DNA of 64,000 nt, taken from Fimenecus sp045543095 (GTDB lineage: Bacteria > Bacillota > Clostridia > Oscillospirales > Acutalibacteraceae). Every line of letters starts with the position of its first letter. Position 1 is the first letter of the stretch. Under the pieces are notes generated by a model. The model saw only the letters and a program-made list of their open reading frames with translations. It ran no database searches and was not told the DNA's origin. Positions 8,446 through 16,498 of this stretch are shown piece by piece. The stretch covers positions 120,569-184,568 of the forward strand of contig JAZQMC010000008.1 of assembly GCA_045543095.1 (NCBI GenBank), given 5' to 3'. A program made the translations under genes and the position numbers.

Positions 8446-11400
8446 ATGAAAATGAGAAGTATTATGAAAAAACTTTTCTGCGTAATTCTTGCGGTGGCAA
8501 TTTTTGCAGTCAGTGCTCCTTTCACAGCACTCGCACTCCCCGCTGACGAGGTTGATTTTGCAATTTTAAGTGATACTCACTATTTTGCTTCAAGCTCAAT
8601 GGGTTACACAGACGAGGACCGTCAGGAATTCAATGAGATGATGCTCATGAATAACTCAACAACAGGGTTAGCACCTGAGCTTACAAAAGCGGCTATGGCA
8701 AACATCACCGCTATGGCAAAAAATGGTGAAATTGATTTCCTTTTGCTCCCCGGTGACCTTACACGAAACGCTGAAAAATCAGCTCACAAAGAACTTGCCG
8801 CAATGCTTGCTCAATTTGAAGCAGATACAGGCGTACCGGCTTATGTTATAGTTGGTAACCACGACGTTAACAACCAGCGTGCAATGTATTATGACGGCGA
8901 AGAACTTGTAAGCGTTAAAAAGAATCCTGAACTTCGTGCAGAACTTGACACAACTCCTGAAGAGTTTGAAGAAATCTATAAGGATTTCGGTTACTCTGCA
9001 GAGGGCGGTTATTACAGCCGTTACAAAGCAAAGGCAGAAAATTCAGAGGGTTCACTCTCTTATGCTATTGATATTGACGATAATTATCGTCTTATCGCTA
9101 TCGACTCACAGCTTTATTCTGCTGACAACACAGATTCAGGCGAAAACGAGCAGGAAACTGCAGGTCATATTTCAGATGCACTTCTTGAATGGGCAGTTAA
9201 AGAATGTGAAAAGGCAACAGCTGACGGCAAAACAATTCTCGGTATGTGCCACACAAACTTTATTCCTCACTTTGAAACAGAGGTTGACCTTTTTGACAAC
9301 TTTGTTCTTCGCGGATGGGAAAAAGTTGCTGACACTTTAGCAGATGCAGGTATGCACTTCTGTGTTTCAGGTCACGTGCACATGCAGGACGTTGCAACTT
9401 ATGTAAGTGATAATGGCGAAGAGATTTCCGACATCACAACAACCTCACTTCTCAGTTATCCTAACCAGTTCAGAACTGTTAATATGCAGTCTTCTCTTAC
9501 AGGCGACATCACAATGGCTTATGAAAGCCACGATGTTGACGAATATGTGCCTGTTTATGTAAACGGCGTTGCACAGCCCGTACCTTTCAAGTACGAAACT
9601 TGGAAATATAACTTTGGCGGTGCAGATATTAAGAATTTTGTTCTCAATGTTCTTGAATATCAACTTCGTTACGGTTTTGGTAAAGATGTTAAGGATGCAG
9701 GCGGACTCTACTTCTACCTTGATGAAATGGTTGGTATGAGCACAATTCTTAACGGTGTTACAGGCTATGAAGTATTTGACGGCATCGGTAATGCGGCACT
9801 TAACACAATCATCTACTCGCTCTGCCATCAGCTTGACAGAAAACTCCTCACCGATGTTGACAATACTCTTGAAATCTTAAGCCCAATTCTCGACAAGCTT
9901 CTTGATATTAAGGTTGCTGACGAGCGTTGCACAATGTTTGCAGACACACTCGGTTTCCAGAGTAAATATGATTATGGTACACTCGGTGACCTTGCTTCAA
10001 CAGTACTTGCATATCACACAACAAACAACGAAGACCCAAACAGCGACAAATTCCTTCAAGATGCACTTAACCGTTTCTATAACGGAGAAAATGCTGAAAC
10101 AATCGTAAACACACTTCTTGACGTTGTTCTTAACGATTTATTGCAGGATGTAATTCTTGACAGTCTTAATATCGACTTTATCTCATTCGGTTCAAACCTT
10201 GGACCTACAATCGTTCCCGATATGAACTTGGATATTTATAAACTTATTACAGGTCAAGATTGGGAAGGTTTTGGCATTGACGATGTTATTTCTCTCATTC
10301 TTATGACAGGTGTTGCAGGTGGCGACAATTTAAGTGATGTTGTTTATTCACTTCTTGATGAATATCTCACAAAGAGTCAATATGACATTATTGACGGCGA
10401 ATTCTACCGCGTATTAAGTGACCTTACTCACGACGAAACTCCTGCTTATATGGCTGACCACGACGGTTCAATCACTTATTCAGGCAAGGTAGCAGTACCG
10501 CTCAGTCAGAAGAATCTTCGTCTTCCATCTCACATTGCAGTGACATTCGGTGAAGATACTTCCACATCTGTAAACATCAGTTATTTCACAAAATACAGTG
10601 TAACTGACACAGATATCCAGATTGTTCCTTACAGTGAAAATCCCGATTTTTCAAAGGGCTCAACAGTTAAAGCAAACATCAAAACAAACTGTGAAGTGGA
10701 TGCAGAAAGAGAATATTATGCAATTGACTTAGGTTTTATCGGTATTATCACTCATAAGATTAATGTTAATCGTCATACAATCCAGGTTACAGGACTTGAA
10801 GCAGGCGAAAAATACTGCTACCGTATTGGTGATGCAGACCGTGGTTGGTGGAGTGAAACAGGTGTTATTAACACTGCTGATAATTCAACAAGCTTCAGTT
10901 TCTTCCATGTTACAGACCCACAGTCAGTAACCGAAAAGCAATACACTTATGATTGGGCGGCAACACTCAGCACTGCATTCGCAAATCACAATGCAAACTT
11001 CATTTTAAGCACAGGCGATATGGTTGACAACGGTAACGATTTCGTTGAATGGAAGAGAATGTTCAACACCGCAGCAGATAGCCTTATGAATACAGTTCTT
11101 ATGACTGCATCCGGCAACCACGAGGCACGCGGTGATTATGCACAGGTTCAGAATTTCGTTTACTCAAATCTTCCCGAGCAGGACACAACAACAGGTGTTT
11201 ATTACTCATTTGATTACAACACAGCTCACGTTGCAGTTCTTAATACAAACAACCTTAATGAAGACGGTTCACTCTCAAACGACCAGTTAGAATGGCTTAA
11301 AGCAGATATGAACGGCAGCAATAAGGCTTGGAAGTTCGTTGCACTTCACAAAGCACCTTATTCAAACGGTTCACACTTTGATGATGACGATGTTTCAGCT

Positions 11401-12021
11401 CTTCGTGCACAGTTACAGGGTCTTATGCCCGAACTTGACATCGACATTGTATTCCAGGGTCACGACCACGTTTATATGCGTACAGACGTTATGAATAACA
11501 ATGCGGTTGTTCCTACCGAAACACAGACTCTCACCTATAACGGACTTGAATATGTTTCAAAGATTAAGCCCGAGGGTACAATCTATTCAATCAACGGTAC
11601 TGCAGGCAGTAAGCATTATGAACCAAAGGCAGAAAGTGAAACAGCCGGCACATTCCCCAAGGGTGAAACAGTTGTTTATCTTGAAGTTCCGTCATATTCA
11701 TACATTCAGATTGACGGCGGTAACCTTTACTTTGACTCATACAGTGTAACTGACGGCGTTGAAGAAAGAGTTGACAGTTTCGCAATCTCAAAGGTAATTG
11801 AGGAAAACAGTACAGGAAACAACAATAACGATAACAACGGCGGAAATAACAATGAAGGTACAGGTAACAACGGTGGTTCAGGTATTGTAGATAATATTGC
11901 CGATACCTTCCGTCAGAACCCTGTTTACGGTTACATTGCTGTTGCAATCGGTTCACTTCTTGTAGTTGCAGGCGTTGTTACAACAATAGTTGTGATTAAG
12001 AGAAGAAGAGAAGAAGCATAA
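8446..12021 (+). CDS. cell-surface protein with two metallophosphoesterase domains
   Basis: 1191 residues, start chosen at the ATG after GGAGGG. A signal peptide (about 1-28, cut after ALA) is followed by a first calcineurin-like domain with all metal-site blocks (LSDTHY, LLPGDLTRN, VGNHDVN, GMCHTNF, SGHVHMQD; about residues 30-320). A middle region of about 350 residues has no recognised motifs. Then a purple-acid-phosphatase-type fibronectin domain (AVTFGEDTSTSVNISYF) precedes a second phosphoesterase domain (FHVTDPQS, STGDMVDNG, SGNHEAR, ALHKAPY, FQGHDHVYMRT). An Asn/Gly-rich linker and a C-terminal membrane helix with RRRREEA tail anchor it to the membrane. It probably removes phosphate from extracellular substrates; the substrate is unknown. 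Confidence 0.88.
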   Translation: MKMRSIMKKLFCVILAVAIFAVSAPFTALALPADEVDFAILSDTHYFASSSMGYTDEDRQEFNEMMLMNNSTTGLAPELTKAAMANITAMAKNGEIDFLLLPGDLTRNAEKSAHKELAAMLAQFEADTGVPAYVIVGNHDVNNQRAMYYDGEELVSVKKNPELRAELDTTPEEFEEIYKDFGYSAEGGYYSRYKAKAENSEGSLSYAIDIDDNYRLIAIDSQLYSADNTDSGENEQETAGHISDALLEWAVKECEKATADGKTILGMCHTNFIPHFETEVDLFDNFVLRGWEKVADTLADAGMHFCVSGHVHMQDVATYVSDNGEEISDITTTSLLSYPNQFRTVNMQSSLTGDITMAYESHDVDEYVPVYVNGVAQPVPFKYETWKYNFGGADIKNFVLNVLEYQLRYGFGKDVKDAGGLYFYLDEMVGMSTILNGVTGYEVFDGIGNAALNTIIYSLCHQLDRKLLTDVDNTLEILSPILDKLLDIKVADERCTMFADTLGFQSKYDYGTLGDLASTVLAYHTTNNEDPNSDKFLQDALNRFYNGENAETIVNTLLDVVLNDLLQDVILDSLNIDFISFGSNLGPTIVPDMNLDIYKLITGQDWEGFGIDDVISLILMTGVAGGDNLSDVVYSLLDEYLTKSQYDIIDGEFYRVLSDLTHDETPAYMADHDGSITYSGKVAVPLSQKNLRLPSHIAVTFGEDTSTSVNISYFTKYSVTDTDIQIVPYSENPDFSKGSTVKANIKTNCEVDAEREYYAIDLGFIGIITHKINVNRHTIQVTGLEAGEKYCYRIGDADRGWWSETGVINTADNSTSFSFFHVTDPQSVTEKQYTYDWAATLSTAFANHNANFILSTGDMVDNGNDFVEWKRMFNTAADSLMNTVLMTASGNHEARGDYAQVQNFVYSNLPEQDTTTGVYYSFDYNTAHVAVLNTNNLNEDGSLSNDQLEWLKADMNGSNKAWKFVALHKAPYSNGSHFDDDDVSALRAQLQGLMPELDIDIVFQGHDHVYMRTDVMNNNAVVPTETQTLTYNGLEYVSKIKPEGTIYSINGTAGSKHYEPKAESETAGTFPKGETVVYLEVPSYSYIQIDGGNLYFDSYSVTDGVEERVDSFAISKVIEENSTGNNNNDNNGGNNNEGTGNNGGSGIVDNIADTFRQNPVYGYIAVAIGSLLVVAGVVTTIVVIKRRREEA

Positions 12022-12055
12022 TAAATGCAAAACTCATAATGCAAAATGCAAAATT

Positions 12056-12083
12056 AACGGCGGGATTTCTCCCGCCGTTTTTT
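12056..12083 (+). terminator. Rho-independent terminator
   Basis: ACGGCGGGA pairs with TCCCGCCGT and is followed by six T; 35 bases after the phosphoesterase stop. Confidence 0.88.
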
Positions 12084-12090
12084 GTTATCT

Positions 12091-12294
12091 AAATTTGAAT
12101 TTGTCGAATTCTCCGTGTCATTCTGAGCGAAGCGAAGAATCTCCACCAAAGTGAAATGTTAACTCAACAGAGATTCTTCGTCACTGCGTTCCTCAGAATG
12201 ACTACCCAATTATATAATCGCGTCGCAGACCCTTAATTACGAATTACGCATTATGCATTATGAATTGAGATAGACAAACTCCAATTTGTCAAAC
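12091..12294. repeat. composite intergenic repeat (outer arms B with core C copy 2)
   Basis: Outer arm AAATTTGAATTTGTCG at 12091 and opposite arm GACAAACTCCAATTTGTC at about 12273 enclose core C (12116-12202, nearly identical to 63896-63982), the block GCGTCGCAGACCC and a stretch of ACGAATTACGCATTATGC-type repeats. It fills the gap between two convergent genes. No coding capacity is seen. Confidence 0.75.
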
Positions 12295-12296
12295 AA

Positions 12297-12333
12297 AAAC
12301 CGATTGAGGAAAAATCCCCAATCGGTTCTTTTT
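12297..12333 (-). terminator. Rho-independent terminator of the B12 operon
   Basis: On the minus strand ACCGATTGGGGA pairs with TCCTCAATCGGT and a T-run follows. It lies directly after the S-component gene. Confidence 0.8.
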
Positions 12334-12853
12334 AATATTTATGAAATTTTTTAAGCGCTGTTGCAATGGGTAAAATCAGAACTCCCAATATCACATTACC
12401 TATGGCGTGAGTTATGTCAAAATAAAACCCTGCCGCAATCCACGCAAGCATTCCCTTAAAATCAAGCCCAAAAATAATTGCCTGAACAGGTGCATAAAGT
12501 GTACCGTATAAAAGTCCGTGAAGTCCCGAAACCGCCATATAAACTGGAACTGCAATTTGCGGTTTCATATTCTTTGGCAAAAGCATAATCATTCCCCAAA
12601 GAATTGCCCATATATATAGGTATGGTATCCACCAAGTACCAAATCCATAGTAAATACCGAAAATCAAAACAAAAATGTAAATGGGTTTTAATGCGTCTTT
12701 TCGATATACTATTGTATATGCTGTAATCAATGTGCCTAATAAATGAACATTGGGAATTCCCTCAAGCAAAAGCTTTGAGATGAACATTATAACGCCCAGC
12801 ATTGTGAACACTATAAGGTCAACTAATTTTTTGTATTTCTGATTTCTCATCAT
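12332..12853 (-). CDS. ECF transporter S component-like membrane protein, probably for cobalamin
   Basis: 173 residues, almost entirely hydrophobic, with five or six membrane helices (LIVFTMLGVIMFISK, PIYIFVLIFGIYYGFGTWW, YIWAILWGMIMLLP, VYMAVSGLHGLLYG, NVILGVLILPIA). Size and pattern fit the S (substrate-binding) subunit of energy-coupling factor transporters, which use a shared ATPase/T module encoded elsewhere. Its start overlaps the DUF4430 lipoprotein stop by four bases and both lie behind a cobalamin riboswitch, so the likely cargo is vitamin B12 or a precursor. The substrate call rests on the riboswitch and partner, not on the protein itself. Confidence 0.75.
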   Translation of the reverse strand: MMRNQKYKKLVDLIVFTMLGVIMFISKLLLEGIPNVHLLGTLITAYTIVYRKDALKPIYIFVLIFGIYYGFGTWWIPYLYIWAILWGMIMLLPKNMKPQIAVPVYMAVSGLHGLLYGTLYAPVQAIIFGLDFKGMLAWIAAGFYFDITHAIGNVILGVLILPIATALKKFHKY

Positions 12854-13263
12854 GCCTTGGTTGCCACAAAGGAATAAACTGTACCGTCGACAATTTCAGC
12901 GGAATCAACACCGGTCATTGCCATTTCACCATTAATGTAGAATGCCCAATATGCACCGTCGGCACTGTATTCATATTTAATGCCGTTTACGGTGTCAACC
13001 ATAAGACCATAGTCGCCGTCTGTGCCCGAAATGAGCTTTTCAGCGACAAGTGCTTCACCGACTGTTGCCGCTTCGGTTGTGATGTCGAAGCTCTTTTCGG
13101 TGCCGTCAAGGTCAACTACCCTGAATACGAAGCTTTTTTCTCCGTTTCCTGCAGGTGCTTCGGGTTCGTTATTACTGCAACTTGCAAATCCGAGTGCCAT
13201 GGCCACAACAAGCACAAGGGAGATAACAGACAGTAACGCTTTTGAGTTAATTACTTTTTTCAT
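12850..13263 (-). CDS. DUF4430 lipoprotein, candidate B12-binding surface protein
   Basis: 137 residues. Lipoprotein signal peptide with lipobox FASC (Cys near residue 29), then one DUF4430 domain with its marks: VVDLDGTEKSFDI, TVGEALVAEKLI, the YEYSADGAYWAFYINGE tryptophan/tyrosine block and GTVYSFVAT. DUF4430 corresponds to the C-terminal domain of animal transcobalamin and intrinsic factor. It is the first gene behind a cobalamin riboswitch and is coupled to an S component, so it probably captures cobalamin at the cell surface and hands it to the transporter. AAGGAG precedes the ATG. Confidence 0.88.
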   Translation of the reverse strand: MKKVINSKALLSVISLVLVVAMALGFASCSNNEPEAPAGNGEKSFVFRVVDLDGTEKSFDITTEAATVGEALVAEKLISGTDGDYGLMVDTVNGIKYEYSADGAYWAFYINGEMAMTGVDSAEIVDGTVYSFVATKA

Positions 13264-13304
13264 AAGTGTTTTCTCCTTAAATATTTTATTTTTTCGATTA
13301 GGCT

Positions 13305-13510
13305 TACTGTTATATCGGTTTCCGCGACAACAGTAACTTAAAGACCGGGTATTCCGACTAACAGACTAAAATGTGATTTTCGTCTTCTCAAGAAAACTCT
13401 CAATGACTTGACTTTTTTGTGGCAAAAAGTTGAAAATCACTCATCTGCTTACGGCGACGGACTCGTTCGGGATTTTCACCCGATTCCCCGACATCTTTGA
13501 CCTGCATCAT
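13305..13510 (-). promoter_or_regulatory. cobalamin riboswitch
   Basis: On the minus strand the conserved core reads GGGAATCGGGTGAAAATCCC, then GAACGAGTCCGTCGCCGTAA (about 13486-13447), and the B12-box-like segment AGTCGGAATACCCGGTCTT at about 13360-13341. Downstream, TTACTGTT and AACAGTAA form a perfect eight-base stem before the AAGGAG of the DUF4430 gene. No T-run follows that stem, which suggests control of translation or the riboswitch's own 3' hairpin rather than termination. Confidence 0.88.
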
Positions 13511-13514
13511 ATAA

Positions 13515-13543
13515 AGTTTAGCATAAAAAACATTACAAATCAA
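13515..13543 (-). promoter_or_regulatory. promoter of the riboswitch operon
   Basis: TTGATT (13543-13538) and TAAACT (13520-13515) with a 17-base spacer, immediately before the riboswitch. Confidence 0.6.
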
Positions 13544-13544
13544 C

Positions 13545-13573
13545 TTGATTTATAATGTAAATAATATTAGAAT
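13545..13573 (+). promoter_or_regulatory. promoter of the GDPD-like gene
   Basis: TTGATT (13545-13550) and TAGAAT (13568-13573), spacer 17, divergent from the riboswitch promoter. Confidence 0.55.
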
Positions 13574-13600
13574 ATATCTATAAAAACAGGATGTGATTAT

Positions 13601-14401
13601 ATGAGAGCAAGAAAAAAGACAAAGATGAATAAAAAACAGATTATACTCACTTCAGTTACCATATTGCTCATTGTAGGTATTGTGGGTACTGCAATATTTT
13701 TTGGGGTGCGTGCGGTGAAAATAGAAAAATATAAGGATATGAAAATAAGACTTCCAAGAAAATTTACCATAACTGCTCACACAGGCTGTATGGGTACCGA
13801 TGATAATTCAATTACGTCAATGCGTGCCGGTGTTGTCAATGGTGCAAATATTATTGAATTTGATGTGCATTTTACCGAAGACGGTACGCCTGTGCTTGCT
13901 CACGATGAACCGAAAGGCGACGAGCTAAAGCTTGAAGATGCTTTTAAATTCCTTGCAAATAATAAAAATCTTAAGGCCAATGTTGATATGAAAAGCACCG
14001 CAAATATGGAAGCGGTGCAAAAGCTTGCCGACAAATATAAGGTAACAAAACAGATTTTCTTTACAGGAATTAACCCTGAGGATGTTGAGTCAGTTCGTAA
14101 AGGGTGTCCGCGAATTCCATATTATCTAAATGTTGAGGTTGATAAAAGCAAAAACACAGATGAAGAATATATTAAGGGCCTTGTGGGTGAAGTGAAAAGT
14201 TCGGGGGCAATCGGCATAAATTTCAATTATAAAGGTGCAAGTGAAGAAATTGTAAAGGCTTTTCACGGTAATATGCTTTATGTGTCTGTATGGACAGTTG
14301 ACGATAAGCTTTCTATGTATGAAATGCTTGAAATTTCACCCGACAATATAACAACAAGAAAACCTGATGTGCTTAGCGAAATAATAAAAAATTTAGAGTA
14401 A
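13601..14401 (+). CDS. membrane-anchored glycerophosphodiester phosphodiesterase-like protein
   Basis: 266 residues: a basic N-terminus, one membrane helix (about 13-33) and a GDPD TIM-barrel domain outside the membrane. Family marks are visible: NGANIIEFDVHFTEDGTPVLAHDE near residue 83, VDMKS near 130, and the closing NITTRKPDVL. The usual first motif HRG...PENT is altered to HTG...TDDNS, so one general phosphate-binding arginine is missing and activity may be reduced or changed. GDPD enzymes release glycerol-3-phosphate from lipid or teichoic-acid headgroups. AGGATGTG lies before the start. Confidence 0.8.
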   Translation: MRARKKTKMNKKQIILTSVTILLIVGIVGTAIFFGVRAVKIEKYKDMKIRLPRKFTITAHTGCMGTDDNSITSMRAGVVNGANIIEFDVHFTEDGTPVLAHDEPKGDELKLEDAFKFLANNKNLKANVDMKSTANMEAVQKLADKYKVTKQIFFTGINPEDVESVRKGCPRIPYYLNVEVDKSKNTDEEYIKGLVGEVKSSGAIGINFNYKGASEEIVKAFHGNMLYVSVWTVDDKLSMYEMLEISPDNITTRKPDVLSEIIKNLE

Positions 14402-14429
14402 AAAAATATTGCAAAATTCGTCAAAATTA

Positions 14430-14458
14430 TTGACTTTTTTGTGATTTAAGATTATATT
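14430..14458 (+). promoter_or_regulatory. promoter of the potABCD operon
   Basis: TTGACT (14430-14435) and TATATT (14453-14458) with spacer 17. Confidence 0.65.
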
Positions 14459-14465
14459 TAACTCA

Positions 14466-14544
14466 TACCAATTAGGGTGGGGCGGAGTATGTATTTCACC
14501 GCCCAATCCCAACTATATCTATCGGTTGGAAAGGGGTTGCATAA
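14466..14544 (+). promoter_or_regulatory. structured leader of the pot operon with possible 19-codon upstream ORF
   Basis: GGGCGG pairs with CCGCCC (about 14479-14511), extended by GGG/CCC, and a second stem CCAAC/GTTGG follows just before the potA ribosome binding site (GGAAAGGGG). An ATG at 14489 opens a 19-codon frame whose TGA overlaps the potA TTG start, which would allow translational coupling. No known riboswitch class was recognised. Confidence 0.4.
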
Positions 14545-15654
14545 TTGAAAAACAATCCAGTTATCATTGACCTCAAAAACATCAGCGTAAGCTTTGAAAA
14601 TCAAAAAATACTTAATAACATAAGCCTTTATATCCGTGACGGTGAGTTTTTGACACTTCTCGGTCCTTCGGGCTGCGGAAAAACTACCACTTTACGCATT
14701 ATTGCGGGCTTTTTACAGCAGGATAGCGGCGATGTTATTTTTGAAGGAAAAAATATCAATGGTGTGCCGGCATATAAGCGTCAGGTTAACACCATTTTTC
14801 AGCGTTATGCACTTTTCCCGCATTTGAATGTTTATGAAAATATCGCTTTTGGTCTTCGCCTTAAAAAGTGGAAAGAAGATGCAATTCAAGAGAAAGTAAG
14901 CGAAATGCTCACTCTTGTAAACCTTAAGGGTTTTGGTCCTCGTAAAATTGACTCTCTTTCAGGCGGTCAGCAGCAGCGAGTTGCCATTGCACGTGCTTTG
15001 GCGGTAAATCCCCGCGTTGTTTTACTTGACGAGCCTTTGGGTGCTCTCGACTTAAAACTTCGTAAGGATATGCAGATTGAACTTAAAAACATTCAGCAGA
15101 AATTGGGCATAACCTTTATTTATGTTACACACGACCAAGAAGAAGCGTTGTCAATGTCAGATACCGTTGTTGTTATGAACAACGGTGAAATTCAGCAAAT
15201 CGGCACGCCGCTTGATATTTATAACGAGCCTAAAAATGCCTTTGTTGCAGATTTCATCGGCGAAAGCAATATTCTTGACGGTGTAATGAAAGAGGATTTC
15301 ACAGTTGAATTCAACGGCATTAAATTCAAATGCGTTGATAAGGGCTTTAAACATAACGAGCCCGTTGACGTTGTTATCCGTCCTGAAGATATTGACGTTG
15401 TTTCTCCCGAAAACGGTATGCTTCAGGGAACAGTTACATCAGTTACCTTTAAAGGTGTTCATTATGAAATTATCGTTGATATTGATAATTTCAAATGGAT
15501 GATTCAGACAACAGAAAAAAGTGAAGTGGGCGACGTAATCGGTATTTCAATTGACCCTGACGAAATGCATATTATGAAAAAGTCAGAATATTCAGGACTT
15601 TACGGCGACTACAGTTCATTCAGCGACGAGTTCGATGAACTCTCTGAAGCGTAA
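14545..15654 (+). CDS. potA: spermidine/putrescine ABC transporter ATP-binding protein
   Basis: 369 residues, starting with TTG after GGAAAGGGG. Walker A GPSGCGKTT, Q-loop TIFQRYALFPHLNVYENIAFGL, signature LSGGQQQRVAIARA, Walker B VVLLDEPLGALD, H-loop VTHDQEEAL. A C-terminal TOBE-type beta domain (about 235-345, with VVIRPEDIDVV) is characteristic of PotA/MalK-type importers. It is the first gene of a compact potABCD operon and energises uptake of polyamines. The TTG start may hold down translation relative to the downstream genes. Confidence 0.94.
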   Translation: MKNNPVIIDLKNISVSFENQKILNNISLYIRDGEFLTLLGPSGCGKTTTLRIIAGFLQQDSGDVIFEGKNINGVPAYKRQVNTIFQRYALFPHLNVYENIAFGLRLKKWKEDAIQEKVSEMLTLVNLKGFGPRKIDSLSGGQQQRVAIARALAVNPRVVLLDEPLGALDLKLRKDMQIELKNIQQKLGITFIYVTHDQEEALSMSDTVVVMNNGEIQQIGTPLDIYNEPKNAFVADFIGESNILDGVMKEDFTVEFNGIKFKCVDKGFKHNEPVDVVIRPEDIDVVSPENGMLQGTVTSVTFKGVHYEIIVDIDNFKWMIQTTEKSEVGDVIGISIDPDEMHIMKKSEYSGLYGDYSSFSDEFDELSEA

Positions 15655-15670
15655 GGCAGGTGAGTAGGCT

Positions 15671-16498
15671 ATGAAAAAATCCTCCCTTGCACAAAAACTT
15701 ATGAATGCTCCTTATATGCTCTGGTCGGTGCTTTTCATAGTAGCACCGCTTATAATGGTAGGCTATTATGCTTTTACTGATACTACGGGTGCATTCACAT
15801 TCTCAAATATCGCACAAATCGGTGATTACACAACCACATTCATACTCTCAATCAGCTATGGTGCAGTTGCAACTGTAATATGCCTTCTTATTGCATATCC
15901 TTTTGCCTATTTTCTTGCACAGACAAAAGCATCATTCCAGAGCGTTGCAACAATGCTTGTAATGTTGCCTATGTGGATGAGTTTCTTAATCCGTACTTAC
16001 TCCTGGATTACAATTTTAGGTGAGTCGGGTGTAATTAACAGCTTTTTGGGGCTCTTTGGCATTGAACCCTTGAAGATGCTCAATACAGGTGGGGCGGTTA
16101 TTCTCGGTATGGTTTATAATTTTTTGCCATACATGATTCTGCCACTCTATACAGCACTTTCAAAGATGGATAATTCACTTGTTGAGGCTGCACAGGATTT
16201 GGGGTGCAATAAATTCTATTGTCTTCGTAAGGTTATTTTCCCACTTTCAGTACCCGGTATTGCAAGTGGCGTAACTATGGTGTTTGTGCCCTGCGTAAGT
16301 ACATTCTATATTACACAGAAATTGGGTGGCGGTCAGATTACCTTAATCGGTGACGTTATTGAGGGTCAGTTCCAGACTGCATATAATTATAATCTTGGTG
16401 CAGCACTGTCACTTGTGCTTATGGTTATGATTTTAATCTGCCTCGGTGTGCTTAATTATTTCACCGATAATGATGACGACGGAGGTGTGCTTATATGA
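15671..16498 (+). CDS. potB: spermidine/putrescine ABC transporter permease PotB
   Basis: 275 residues with about six membrane helices, beginning LWSVLFIVAPLIMVGYYAF. The binding-protein-dependent permease (EAA) loop is EAAQDLGCNKFYCLRKVIFPLSVPGI near residue 177, which docks on the ATPase. MLPMWMSFLIRTYSW is typical of PotB. The stop overlaps the potC start by four bases. Confidence 0.94.
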   Translation: MKKSSLAQKLMNAPYMLWSVLFIVAPLIMVGYYAFTDTTGAFTFSNIAQIGDYTTTFILSISYGAVATVICLLIAYPFAYFLAQTKASFQSVATMLVMLPMWMSFLIRTYSWITILGESGVINSFLGLFGIEPLKMLNTGGAVILGMVYNFLPYMILPLYTALSKMDNSLVEAAQDLGCNKFYCLRKVIFPLSVPGIASGVTMVFVPCVSTFYITQKLGGGQITLIGDVIEGQFQTAYNYNLGAALSLVLMVMILICLGVLNYFTDNDDDGGVLI

